64,000 bases of DNA from Aplidium turbinatum (GCA_918807975.1 OU964925.1:5742798-5806797), one strand, 5' to 3'. Positions 1 to 11,832 are shown, numbered from the stretch's first letter. Notes: generated by a model from the sequence alone, not told the origin. Translations and numbers: made by a program.

Positions 1-2377
1 CTTGTTTTAAGGTTTTAAACGCGTTTTCAGCATCTTGATTCAATGGAAATGATGCTGTTTCCGTTAGAGGCTTTATTTTATCCGAATACTTTGGTATCCA
101 ACGTGCATAGTACGCAAATAACCCGACAATTCGTCGTAGAGCCTTTGTACTCCGGGGCACAGGCATTTGAAGGAGGGGCCTTACTCTTTCTGGATCTGGA
201 ATTATAGTTCCATTTTGAACTCTATACCCTAAAAGATCAATTGTTTTACATGAGTACTTGCACTTCTTTTCATTAAAAGTAAGGTTGCAGTCTTTAGCAA
301 CATCCAGGAAGTGACGCAGATTTTCGTCGTGTTCCTGTTTTGTTTTGCCACACACTGTCACATTGTCTAAGTAAGCAAAAGTACTTTTACAAGAATGTCG
401 ATCAATAATGTCATCTATAATTCTTTGAAACCATGGCACCGCGTTAGTTAAGCCGAATGGAATGACATTGTACTCGTACAGTTGACCATTTGCTTCAAAA
501 GCGGTGTACAAGCGATCAGCTTCGGGAATTTCAATTTGATGATAGGCACTTTTGAGATCGAGTGTGCTGAAGAACGTGTATTGGGCAATTTTGTTTACTT
601 GATCTTGCATATTGGGTAATGGGTAAGCGTCTAAATCAGTGAATTTGTTAATTGTGCGGCTATAATCCACACACATTCTTTTCCGGTGAATTTCTTCATT
701 TTCCCCAGACACAACAAGAACTTGGGCTCTCCATGGGGAGGTACTTGGACGAATTGTTCTATTAGCTAGTTGCGTTTGAATGGCATTTCCAATAAATTTT
801 TCATTAGTAATAGATTGTTTTCTTGATTTTGTGGCAATAGGTTTGCAATCTGCAGTCAAATGTTCAAAAAGTTGTGGCATGAGAGGTGTTTTAATTTTTC
901 CTAGAGCGCCAAGCTGAAGTAATGGTTCCTTTCCACCAAAATCAATTTTTACTGACTCGTGTTGTTTTAAGAAGTCTTGTCCCAAAATTACGTCAGTCAG
1001 TAAGTGTTTTAAAATCACCAGATTGACATCAACATATTTGCGTTGCTCGAGTTCAATGTTTACTTGACAGTAACCTTGACTACTTGACGCTTTTCCTTTT
1101 ATCGCCATTCCAATTTTACATGATTGAGGGTGAACTACAAGATTATGCCTTCGAACAAACTCTTTATCCACATGGCTTAAACTGGATCCGGTGTCAATTA
1201 ATGCATTAGCCCAAATGCCATTGATGCTAATTCTAACATTTACCTTTGTCGGGGGGTCTCCTGTTGGTTCCGACGATGATACCACCGCGAGCGATTCCAT
1301 TGCAGAAGACTTCTTCCAACTCGTGCGACAAACCACCGCGTAGTGTCCGTAAGCGTTGCATTTGTAGCACTTGACTTTTCTGGCAGGGCACAGCGACCGA
1401 GCATGTTTTGGAAAACTTCCACAATATCCACATTTTGATTTGAAGCTGGATTGATTGGAACTACCCGCAAGTTGGTTTGGAATAGCAGCAGTACTGGGTT
1501 CATCATGATACTCAGAAATCGGCTTTGACACAAACGGCCTGTCGTATTGTTCGGAGTTTCGATGAGCAATTTCTAGGGAACGAGCTTGCTTGAAAATAGC
1601 TTCTAGCGTTGTGGTCTCTGGCGTGTTGTTTTCCAAAAGACGCTGTCGAATCTCGTGAGAGACAATACCAGAAATGAACGTTTCGCATATAGCTTCATTT
1701 CGATATTCTATTGCCGTCACCTGTCTATAATCACAATCTTTCGCTAACGTTTTTAGCTTTTGTAGATAGTCATCTAGCGATTGACTTATTTCTTGTTTGC
1801 AAGTTTTCAATTGGTAGCGTGAGAAACTACTGTTGATAGGTTTCTCATAAAGAGCACGTAGTGTAGCGACTGCATTGTCGAACGTGTCGCACTCACTAAT
1901 ATAATCATAAACGTCGGCATCTACATGCGCAATCAGGCATCTTAGCTTGTCCACATCAGTCGCATCCGGTGTACCTTCTAAGAATCCCGTGAATTGTTTG
2001 TACCAATGTAGCCAGGTTTTCTTGGATTGCGCAGAACTTGGATCAGCCTTGAAGACGTTAGGTTTATAAAACTTGCTTTCCATTTTCAAATAAGTTAATT
2101 AAATTGTTCTGTTACAATAACCAGACATTTCACTTACTGAAGTTTTAATTAACTTAAAAGTATGATATCTAAATACAGAACATAAATACATACGTAAACA
2201 GAAAAGAACATCATTACTCTGTAAACATAGGAACCTAACACCAGCTAACAAACTCAAGACTGCAACGAGTTGAAAACACAAAACACCGCGTGTACCAATA
2301 AAGAAAGAATGCCTGCGTCCGAAACAAAATAATAATGACGTCACACACGCGAATCAGAAGAGCGCAATTTCATTACA
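1..2377 (-). mobile_element. Ty3/Gypsy LTR retrotransposon, 5' part (LTR, Gag, protease, reverse transcriptase)
   Basis: An LTR retrotransposon read on the minus strand and cut by the left window edge. From an ATG at 2083 one frame stays open to base 1, about 694 codons. Seen in order: a Gag region with no named domain that I recognise; a Cys-rich segment followed by a CCHC knuckle (CYKCNAYGHYAVVC); a retropepsin-like segment with IDTGSS; and a reverse transcriptase with the LDLKSAYHQIEI and PFGLTNA blocks. RNase H and integrase would lie outside the window. One fused Gag-Pol frame is usual for several Ty3/Gypsy lineages; I cannot fix the clade, though Mag/SURL-like is possible. The visible part looks whole. 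It lies in an intron of the DEPDC5 gene, in the same orientation as that gene, and abuts a MITE remnant on its 5' side. Confidence 0.88.
2110..2377 (-). repeat. Probable 5' LTR of the Gypsy element
   Basis: On the minus strand this stretch begins TGTAATG and ends TTGTAACA, giving the TG...CA ends expected of an LTR, and it stops about 26 bases before the Gag start codon. Its outer edge coincides with the point where the MITE homology of the neighbouring repeat begins. The partner LTR is outside the window, so the boundaries rest on the end motifs and that junction only. Confidence 0.5.
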
Positions 2378-2688
2378 TACGCTTTCTTTTCTCTTTTCCC
2401 CAGATGACACAATAGGTTTTAACATCCTCACATGTTAAAAAACAAAGAAAATTTGATTTCGAAGATTTCAGTCAGACTGTTAATTTTTCAATAACAGTCT
2501 GATTTAGCGTTTTTCAACTTGCTTTTTCTCATTTGCTGCTGCTTCCCCAAGGCAACAAAAAAGTTTTATGTCATTAGGAAACCGCAAAAAGTAAAAACAT
2601 CTTAAAAAATGTCAGTCAAACACTAGCAGTAGCTGTAATCAAAATCTGCAAAATGTGACAAATCCGGCCGCATCTCCAGGTGGCCATG
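2378..2688. mobile_element. MITE family K, copy 1 (partial)
   Basis: About 310 bp closely matching 50150-50467, including the shared stretches CCCCAGATGACACAATAG and CCAAGGCAACAAAAA and the terminal block TGCAAAATGTGACAAATC. The other copy shows that the complete element has inverted ends near GCCATGG. Here the first 108 bp are absent, because the Gypsy LTR begins exactly where the homology stops. The likely reading is that the LTR element inserted into this MITE and carried the rest beyond the left edge. No coding capacity is visible. Confidence 0.75.
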
Positions 2689-2850
2689 GTGCACCCAGGT
2701 CTTGCGTGATTCGTGCATTGCGTGATTCATGTATTGTGCACTCAGGTTTTGCGGCATTCGGGCCTTGCTTCATTCGTGCATTGCGCACTCAAGCTTTGCG
2801 TCCTTGCCGTTGCGGCATAAGGACCGCATCATTCGGGCCGCGGCATTAAG
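2689..2850. repeat. 47-bp minisatellite, about three units
   Basis: Units start at 2689, 2736 and 2783 with GTGCACCCAGG, GTGCACTCAGG and GCGCACTCAAG, each followed by TTTGCG- and ATTCGTGCATT-type blocks; the third unit is diverged. The stretch is richer in GC and CpG than its surroundings and starts inside the terminal CCATGG of the adjacent MITE. The small open frame through it is a by-product of the repeat and is not a gene. Confidence 0.7.
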
Positions 2851-2989
2851 TCGTGCACCTCGTGCACCGGGCGTTTAACAAAAACACAAAAATAAATCTC
2901 AGTATTAAACCAAACGTGTCAACACTGCATCATAACGTTTAGTTTAAGCAAAAAGCTTCGACTAAAACGCTAAATTGATTTAATAGTAC

Positions 2990-5900
2990 CTTTGTCTGTG
3001 AATGGATTTGAAGTGTAGAAGCTGTGGTTAATCCAATGAGGGATGTTGAAGTCCCTTTCTGCAGGTTGGGAAAAAGTTTTCGAAATTTTGTGGATCACTG
3101 AAGAGTTTTGCAAATGAAGCCTGAAAAAAAGTAAAAAGGTAAAGGGGGTTTTGTTAACCCAGCAGAGTATATCTTAGCTAAGAAAACCGTTCCTTTTGTA
3201 CTGATTTAATGTTTGCAAACAATAAATCAATGCAAAATGCAAGCAAAAAACAACTCACCAATCTGGGGGCTTATGATGAAATTTAAAGAGGGGTACAGCG
3301 TGTAGTGGGTGTTGCCCCAAACATATCAAATCGCTCCCAATCCCGTTGTCGATCATTCGTTCCTTTGTCAGAATCGTCAAATCCCGATCAACATCAAACA
3401 CACCGACACCTGCCAAAAACAACGTAAATGAAAACGTCATAACGCTTTTTGTGTGTAACTTAAGTATCGGTCAGTTTGTGACGAAGAAAACGTCACAGGC
3501 TTCTAAACCTAGAAATGATTCTTGTCATTTACAAAACTTCCCTGCAATTCCATGCATTGTTTAAACTTTATAAACGTCTTGTACCTCACCCTTCCAGAAG
3601 TAGACTAGCATCATTTACCGGAACTCCCACCCTAACATCATACCAACAATTTGCACATTACATGAAATCGATATTCGAATCTTGCACTGCTATTTATTTG
3701 ATACCCAATACCCATAGCAGTTCGTTTTAAACCGGGGTTTCGCGAAACAGCGGTAGTTTGTGGACGATAATTAGGTTTTTCTGTTGAAAATCTTACCTTA
3801 CACTATTGTCATCACGGTAAGGCTCTATTACTCGAAAGCAAAATTCAAATCAAAGTACGATAATCGTGCGTAAGCTCGGCTTAACTACAGAGTGCAGACT
3901 AGACTAGTAGTTTACAATTCAAAGCGACAGAAAAAAAGGATCAGACATCACACTTGAAGAGAAGCAAACATCAATGAATTGTAATTGGTGTCATTGCTTT
4001 GGAACAGCATGTTATTTTTGAGTGTTTTTTTTGGGAACATTCTTTAACACAAAAAGTGTTACTGAATACAAAAACAACCTTGTTATACATTTACGGCGCG
4101 AGAAAAGCATACCTGGTGTGATGCAGACGACAATTTGTCCAGTCCCGTCAAAGTTTCGGTTGATGTTGTGCTGCTCGAACACATTGAGCGACATGTTTAT
4201 GGCTTCCAGGAAGTTTCCTTCAGAAGAAGTTGAGTTCCTTCCTTTCGGGCAGCCAGGTATCTGTGTCAGTTGATCATAATCTACAAAATATGATGCATAC
4301 ATATTGGTAACGTAACAGGCATATGTGTAATGTATGAAAGAGAAGTAGCCGACTGCAGTATTGTTTAGATTACCTTCACCTCTACAAACTACTGTTCGGA
4401 GATTAACGTTAAAATAGATCTATAAGCTCTTTGGGAAGCTGAATAATTAAATATCTAAGTAAAATGTACTAATAAAGTCAACGACTACGTTTTGCTAGAT
4501 AACCTCGGGTGATTTTCCCAGCTATCTCAAGTCAACATTCAAAAACTTAACATTAGCCACAAAGCATGACATTGATAATAGCATTTGGAATGAGTAAAAT
4601 AAAAATTAATCTGTTTTAAAATTTACACAAACTTACAATAGAAAACATCATTTTATTGCGCTAAAATATAAAAGTAAAAATGTAAAATATTTGCAGAAAA
4701 AAAGTTGCTAAAAAAACAAACAAAATTGTAGAAAACTTATAAAACTTTGTTTCTCACTGTGAAACAAAACCTTGAGCTGAGTGAGCAGGGGGGTGCAGTC
4801 CTCCAGTTTCTCGGTCTGGACGACACATTTGTAGAAATCAAGGTACAGTTGCCCTCGATAGTTTTTTCGCACCGACGCCTGAACCTTGTCAGGAAAATCA
4901 CCGATATCTTTAGTCTCGTAGAAAGTTCTGCAGTTTTCAATGGTGAATTAATATATTATGATAAAGAGCAGAGGCGTGCAACTGTGATCAATGACAATCA
5001 GACACATTCTGGGATTGAACTACAACACGAGCCATCGAAGCAATATCTTGGTTGGATTGCCGATATTTTGGTGTAGGCAAAAGTTTTGTCATTTTATTTT
5101 TCAGCAGATGATTGTTTTTTTGTTTTTTCATTTCTGATCAATGATCATCACATTTTTGACTTTCGCTACATCTCATATTAGGTGTTACACATCTCATATT
5201 GGCTTTTGTAAACCATTAACACTCATTCTTTGCAATTTATATTTCCTTAAAGTCCGAAGCACTTCTATTCAATGGAATTTTAATAAAAAATGGTCTAAAC
5301 AACATGAGATGAAAGACTTCGTCTGAGCTGAGCAATGCATCGTGAGCAAATCTCCAGAAAAGAGAAGACTGAGACATGATCAAGTGAAGCTTCACGTGGG
5401 ATTACCTTGCTAACACAAAAATGTTCTGCTGTGGACCTAGTGTGTTCGATTCCAATGTAAAAATTTGAAAAATAACCAATTCAGTATGTCTTAAGACCAA
5501 TTTTTAATGCAATGACTCAAAAACGAAACTACTCGGTCAGTGTATGTTCTACTTGCACTTTGATTGCAGCATTGCGCGACCTTGGAAAACTAAAACTTTT
5601 AAAATAAGTTACAAAGAAATACATTAATTAATACCTAAAAATGGGCACAGTGGTGCAGTTCAGGAGGTTCAGAGAGCCATAAATAACTTCAACTGTTGCA
5701 AGTTTAATATGAGTGACACTCATGAAAATAACTTTACCTTGAAAACAGCACCAGAGTCAGCTCATGGCAACACTTTTTCTCTTTCCACTTGGTAAATAAC
5801 GCCTACGTAAAAGGTACGGTCAGTGATCTTGCTTGTTAAACTGTTCATGAGAAAACACAACTTAACCAGGAGACTTACTGAAATTAGGATTTTAAAAAGC

Positions 5901-8618
5901 ATGAATAACACTGTCATCACCGATTATAACGCATGGGTGAAAGACAAGTTTACTTTTTACCTTTAAGAAGCCATTAACTGCCCTCTCGAATTGCAGGTAG
6001 CCATAAGCATCATAGTCCCACATCTCCATGCTCATTTGGATGAAGACATATACCTTGGCAGTGAATGATCGTAGCACAACATTCGTGCTGTCGCTAATGT
6101 ACCCACACTTGGCCTTGCTGCTGTTCACCCATAATTCGCTGACCTATGCAATCAACAACAGAACATTATTGAAAACTTACCTATTACAATAATGTACTAT
6201 TGTGCGACTTCACAATTATTTTAGTCTGCATCGAAAAAAATCAGGCACAAACCAAAACATGGTAAAAATAGGACTTCTTCTTTCGTGTGAGACAGGATTG
6301 TTTAGATGCCAGGGCAGGTGATGTAAAGCCAGGTGACTGTAGCTTCGTCTAGTTCTGCTATGCCATGCAATCCATTTGGCGCTTTGTTAATGGGGCATTG
6401 AAGAACAACATGGTCAACCGTTTGTTTCTCTGCACCGCACTCGCAGGCCGATGAGGGAGCCAGACCCCACATATACATATTGAAATGGACGCAGCCGATT
6501 CCTGGTTTTATACATCACCCGGTGGCGTACTTCCCCCTGGTATGGACCTGCCACGGCTGACCTGGGTCAAGCTCAATAGAATTAAAAAAATAGCCCAATA
6601 AGTCAGCATACTGTTTTAAAAGGAATTCCCTCATCTTTGTTTGTATAAATTACCTGGGCACGAATGTCAGAATATTGCAGATATTGATCCAGGTAAGTGC
6701 AGGAATTAACCAGATCCTTTTTCATTCGCCACATATCACTCCTGCTTATGTACTGATCCTTGAACGCAACTTCCAACAGATCTATGGTGACTTCCTATAA
6801 TAAAACACTCCAATTCATGTTGATTAGCATGGGTCATTTTAATATATAGAAGTACAAAAAAGGATAAATTAAACTAAAACATCAGACAGCTCTTAATCCA
6901 AACAATTGACACATTCTGAATTTGAAATTTGAATACTGAAAAGTTTGAGTGTTCATGAAGACAATTATCGTTTCTAGCACTAGTTGCAACGTTCATTTGA
7001 TGAAAGTGAAAGCAACAATTAACAGGATGGTTTATTGCTTCACTGACGTCTCGAATTTCTGTTGGTCTCCATTGCTTCGAATTTATGTTTAATGTTGGAA
7101 GTTTTTGCATAATTTAACGTGGAAAGTAACTGCTCACACATCTTTGGCCAACGTTTAAAATAATGTGTGTTTCACTTTTTCTTGCCTTCAATCGCACTGC
7201 AGTATATAACTTTGTAAATTTTATTTTGTATGTTATTCGTTTTGAGGATGCGCATGGTCAATTGGTCATGGTGAGCAAAACATCAGTGAAGCAATAAATC
7301 AACCTGTCTGTTGTTGCTTTCACTTTCATCCGATGAATGATGCAACTAGTGCTAGAAACAACATTCTAAATTTTGTGGTTAATAAAAAAGAATCACCTCA
7401 GTTTCCACTTGGACAATGTAAACATCTTGAAAAACTTTCAATCCAAAAGAATTGGCAAAAGTTTGTTCAACGCTGACAGTGTCTTTTGGCAATCCATCCT
7501 TTAAGGTCTTGACCTAAAAGACTTGATCAAAAACCGCTTGCTAAAGTGAACACAATTTCTCTGTTCTCTTTTGATTATTACGATGTCTCAGCCTTTGTCA
7601 AGTGATGTTAAACGAAAGTAATTTCTTTCACAAACTCTGGATTAAGTTCATTTGTTTCCATATTATCTCTTAAACTAGAAATCACCAAGTGTATCTACAT
7701 GAACGACACTGAAAACAATTAGTCTGAATGCATTAAAACATACATAATCTTTTTAACTGTAATATTTTAAGCTAAAAAATCCTTACCTTTACAGTTTAAG
7801 TAGGTTATATAGTTAAACTACCAGCAAAATAAACCTACAATAGTGAAGTCACTCATTTTTTGACTTTATACCAAAGCATATCATACCTGGACTAATAAGT
7901 AGTCAGATGCACTTTCATCACAAGCATTGACTTTTAAAAGATCGTTTTGCTTCACATCTGGCAGATCAGCACTATTGAACACCAATGGCTCTTCTGCAAA
8001 TAAAATTGGTTTAGAAATGCATAAGCTTAGACAATAAAAAATATTCAAATAATAACTTATCGCTCTTTATGTGCATTCACATGGGGTGATATCCAAGCTG
8101 AACAACCTCTCATGTACGATGACTGTACATTACAACGTACGTGCATGTGTTGTAATTTAAACAGTTGTTTATTGGTACCAGTACTTGGGCTTGGCACTGT
8201 AAGTGTAAAATTATATAGCCTAGTAAAATTATGTAAAAAAACGCTTTCAATAATGTTTTTTCTCGGTTTTGCTAACAGCGATCATAAAGCCTAAAATAGA
8301 ACAGTTGCACACTTAATATTTCTGCATATCCTAACAAAATAAATAAATTTTGAAAGTCAAGCATAAACAAGATTCAAATAATTACACCAATTTATCAATA
8401 TCTGCTATAGTATGGGTGGCAGCTGATTTGGGTGGTCTCTTGGTCTTGCGCTGTTATCCTTGTTCTGCAAACTATTTTCTATCTATGTTTATTGTGTTTA
8501 AAGTACAAGTTTTTTTCTTTCTCGTCAATAAAAACAAATAAACTGAATTGATATTATACTCACCACTAAAATTCTTCTGGTGAAAACGAAGCTTAAATTG
8601 CTTCTTAAAAGATTTCAT
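2990..8618 (-). CDS. DEPDC5: DEPDC5, N-terminal third (GATOR1 subunit), 10 coding exons, 3'-incomplete in window
   Basis: DEPDC5 (Iml1 in yeast) is the GATOR1 subunit that, with NPRL2 and NPRL3, acts as the GAP for Rag GTPases at the lysosome and so represses mTORC1 when amino acids are low. Minus-strand exons: 8564-8618 (ATG), 7887-7993, 7397-7513, 6654-6794, 5961-6143, 5738-5802, 4758-4927, 4113-4280, 3259-3409 and 2990-3120. All have GT/AG borders and the phases agree, giving 429 codons plus one base. Compared with my memory of the human protein, conserved blocks are [80 protein letters not shown] and [14 protein letters not shown]. These cover the N-terminal and SABA regions. The start codon matches the human N-terminus in position. 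Its exon begins at an acceptor (8678), so an untranslated upstream exon should exist. The DEP domain and C-terminus lie beyond the left edge, after an intron carrying the Gypsy element. Confidence 0.92.
6290..6597 (-). mobile_element. LINE 3'-end fragment with 5' inversion, in DEPDC5 intron 4
   Basis: Read leftwards on the minus strand from 6512, the translation [18 protein letters not shown] continues into [18 protein letters not shown], the Cys/His C-terminal motif also seen in the LINE at 59.4 kb. The adjoining 6505-6590 reads on the plus strand as [14 protein letters not shown] then [13 protein letters not shown], which is the segment that immediately precedes that motif in the same family. 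The two neighbouring coding pieces are therefore in opposite orientation, the usual signature of twin priming during LINE insertion. It is a dead fragment. Confidence 0.75.
6968..7361. mobile_element. Foldback MITE in DEPDC5 intron 3
   Basis: Two arms of about 80 bp (6968-7048 and 7281-7361) are imperfect reverse complements: GCACTAGTTGCAAC and AGTGAAGCAATAAA-type blocks recur inverted at the far end. There is no open frame between them. Probably a small non-autonomous DNA transposon; the superfamily and target duplication are not clear. Confidence 0.55.
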
Positions 8619-8678
8619 GCTCACAATGTTATATGCTTCACACAGGTTATCCTTGCCACCAGTTTTACATGTTGTAGT

Positions 8679-9924
8679 CTAGAAGCATAAATCAAATAGC
8701 AATAGAAAAGTATGAAATATGAGTTTCCTTGAAAAAGCCTGCATTAAAAAAATTGAATCCTTACAATGCAATTTTAAACCATTCTTGCTTCGTGTTGTGA
8801 GTTATGTGAGTCTCCTGCAGGTCAGCAATTATAAACTGAGCAAATGATCATTAAGCAAGTAGTGAAGTATGGTAACAACTGAACTAGCAACATTTCAGCA
8901 GGTAGCTAAAAATGGAGGGCAAGAAACAAGTTGGCAAGTCACAAGTCAGCAAAATACTCAGTTTAGCAAGCAATGATTAAGCAAGTCCGATGCTAGATGA
9001 AAATCTCATTTGCTGACTTGGACAGTCCAAGCTGGACTGTAGCTGAAATGTAAATGCTGTTGAAGCACTTGCTAAATTGTCGCATGCTGAATGGTCTGAT
9101 GACCATTGACCAAGTTATTTAGGGTCCACGTCTTTTAGGCGCAGACAGTTAGGCGCCGGTCAAACAGGCGCGCACACTGTGGCGTCTGGATATTTAGGTG
9201 CGGAGCACTGTGGCACCCATTCGTTTAGGTGCTATTTCTAGTAAAGTCTGCAGATTGTATCAGCTTGGCAGGTAGGGCAATGCTTTTCACACAAAATGTT
9301 ATATTGCACACAAAAATATGTCATGGCTTCCGCGAGTGAATCTGCTTAAACCGGCATTGCTTTTCACACAAAATGTTATATTGAACAGAAAAATATGTTG
9401 TTTTGTCAATGCGCGTGTAGAGATGAGGTGCGAGACACCGCTCTACTACTCTTGATATTAGCACATCTCCACAGGACATTTGCTATGCATCCTGAACACA
9501 GGTTGCAGCCAGATGGAACCTTATTTATTTAATCTGTTATCTTTCGCAATTACTTCTACTCGGGATGGATTGGTCGTGTGGCGGATACTAGGGTGTTGCA
9601 GGCGCCCCATGAAATTTAAATCTTGGTTTCACCAATCACCATGCTTACCTTTTTTGTAGTACTGTGTTTAGATCAGTAGACCACAAATATGAAGTTTCAT
9701 AAATTTTCATCGACGTTTACCTCCACCGCCGAGGCCATTTTGAGGCCCACTTTTTGAATTTTTATGTTTTTTGCCACTAGAGGGCGGTGTATAGATTTTG
9801 CAATATTGGGGGTATATTTAAAAGATGCTCTATGATGTTCTGAATAATGTTTAAAAAAAATTGGAGAAATGGGATAAGTATATCCAAAAATATTCAAGTT
9901 TTGTCCCTTAATTGTTTGCACAAT
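8679..9924. other. Upstream flank of DEPDC5, no gene seen
   Basis: This should hold the DEPDC5 promoter and at least one untranslated exon, but I cannot place either. An imperfect direct repeat of about 40 bp (GCTTTTCACACAAAATGTTA core) occurs near 9283 and 9361. A stretch rich in GGCGC and TTAGGCG near 9135-9235 is locally GC- and CpG-rich. No conserved coding segment was recognised. Confidence 0.4.
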
Positions 9925-9937
9925 ACTGCCCCTAGTG

Positions 9938-10820
9938 ACAGACATATACAACCAAGCAACCACACGGCATTTAACATAATGGATTAAAATTGAACATAAA
10001 CTATAAGCTACAAACGTTTTCGACCATACACACGTTAGCCCTTATCAAGTAACAAAAAATAACTGCTTATCATATCTACAATGAAAATGAATGACTGATC
10101 TAAACACTGAATTGAAAAACGAAATGCAAAATGAAACGGCAGAACAGAAGAAAGGCACATCACGTGGCGTTTAAATTACACCAGGCAAAGACGCAACATA
10201 TGACGTATCAAGAAAAGACGTTGAGTAGATAAGAAGCACCTGAGGCAAACAACTGTGTATTGAGGCGAGGATTGTATGATTTTATTAGCAAAGCCTCGTG
10301 GATTTTAGTGTCGAATTCGGTGAAACATTTGGTCAAACACGGTCAAACATGTTCAAATAACAAACCATCCTTAGAGTCCTTTAGAATTATGCGTAAATGT
10401 TTCACCGAATTCGACACTAAAATCCACGAGGCTTTGCTAATAAAATCATACAATCCTCGCCTCAATACACAGTTGTTTGCCTCAGGTGCTTCTTATCTAA
10501 ACGTCTTTTCTTGATACGTCATATGTTGCGTCTTTGCCTGGTGTAATTTAAACGCCACGTGATGTGCCTTTCTTCTGTTCTGCCGTTTCATTTTGCATTT
10601 CGTTTTTCAATTCAGTGTTTAGATCAGTCATTCATTTTCATTGTAGATATGATAAGCAGTTATTTTTTGTTACTTGATAAGGGCTAACGTGTGTATGGCC
10701 AAAAACGTTTGTAGCTTATAGTTTATGTTCAATTTTAATCCATTATGTTAAATGCCGTGTGGTTGCTTGGTTGTATATGTCTGTGGCTGAAGAAAGTAAC
10801 CTCTTTACCAAAATTGTATT
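9938..10820 (+). mobile_element. Penelope-like element, compound inverted 3'-end insertion with 13-bp target duplication
   Basis: Two 5'-truncated copies of one Penelope-like element lie head to head. The plus-strand copy (about 10363-10820) encodes the end of a GIY-YIG endonuclease region (FTEFDTKIHEALLIKSYNP, then LNTQLFASGASYLNVF), followed by a 3' region with the TTGATAAGGGCTAACG and AACGTTTG blocks typical of the class. The other copy is its reverse complement: arms 9938-10330 and 10395-10784 match almost base for base over about 390 bp around a 64-bp centre. The insertion is flanked by ACTGCCCCTAGTG at 9925-9937 and 10821-10833, a 13-bp duplication. Partial inverted copies are a known habit of this retroelement class. 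The assignment rests on recalled family motifs. Confidence 0.75.
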
Positions 10821-10833
10821 ACTGCCCCTAGTG

Positions 10834-11179
10834 GTGAAAAGAAAAATTGAAATATCTTAAAAGCTACTCGTCATATTGTTATGGAACTTGCATGCCACCT
10901 CCCATTTTCATGGGTAAGGAATTTGATTTTAGCAATATTTTTGCAAAATATTACCACTACAGGGCGGTAATTCTAATTTTGAACTATTTTTCTGTAAAAA
11001 GGCGATATTGTTGCATTTCTAAAGCTGTGCTATCTGAAGAATACAATTTCATGGCTTATGCACAATAAAATTTATTCAATTGTAAAGAAACTGCATCATG
11101 CCTGCACTATATCAATAAATCCAAACAGGCAATGTGAGTCTTAGTTAACACAATTTCCGCAAAGGCAGTTATACATCTT
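10834..11179. other. No gene seen
   Basis: AT-rich sequence holding a CCACTACAGGGCGGT motif near 10951 that echoes CCACTAGAGGGCGGT near 9774. No coding or repeat feature otherwise. Confidence 0.3.
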
Positions 11180-11832
11180 CATTGTGCTGATAAACAACAT
11201 TTTCTAAGATTTGATATCTTTCTTCGATTCTTCTCCGCCACTTGAATATAGTTTTGCTTTTGCGGATTTTTTTTTCTTGCTTTGCTGGATGAAGAAAGTC
11301 GGATACCAGTTTTACCCCTCTGCTAAATCAATACAGACTCTGAGTGCACTTATGATACCATTAGCAGAAGCATAGCCATCATCTATTTCCCACTCTTTCG
11401 GGTGTTTGGCAAGAAAAGTTGTTGAAATGTGCAAAAGTACAAAAACATTTTTCTGCTGGCATTTGCATAGGAGCACAATGACAATGAGTTATCATTAACA
11501 ATGTCTGGCAGCTCTGGCTTACTGTATCCATTACCGAACCTGTTTGTAACCTGGCCATGGAAACTTGCATTTAAACGCAGCAGAGTTCCAGCCAAAGCTT
11601 CCTTTTCATCCATAATGACTTGTTTGAACCACCATCCATTAACTACAAAAGTCAACAAATCACTCTAATTTTTGTATTAGTGACTTGGAAATGATTCCTT
11701 GTGGTAGAAAGTCTTGCAGCATTACCATCTTGTAGCAATATAGCTGCTTTCCCATCCACCTTGCTCGATGGACTGCACCACATTTTCCAATGAGTTTTCT
11801 GCATGCTAGGCAGAGAAGTGGTTTGTCTAGCT
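11180..11832 (-). pseudogene. Degenerate transposon-associated gene, inverted copy 1
   Basis: The minus strand matches the plus-strand copy at 11930-12962 block by block, but lacks about 300 bp that the other copy has between its ACATACTGGA and AATGCGGTGC blocks. Readable pieces include KEALAGTLLRLNASFHGQV and PELPDIVNDNSLSLCSY. I recall large repetitive families in cnidarian, aphid and other genomes with a CRHH...SGP...LFKRF block, a PGA.H.ARWM block and a terminal V.NDTAERGVKL block; this copy resembles their central and C-terminal parts. Their enzymatic role is not known to me. The frame is broken in several places. Confidence 0.6.

Noticed and set aside
2655-2849. 64-codon plus-strand open frame
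   Set aside because: It runs through a 47-bp minisatellite and a MITE end and has no other support.
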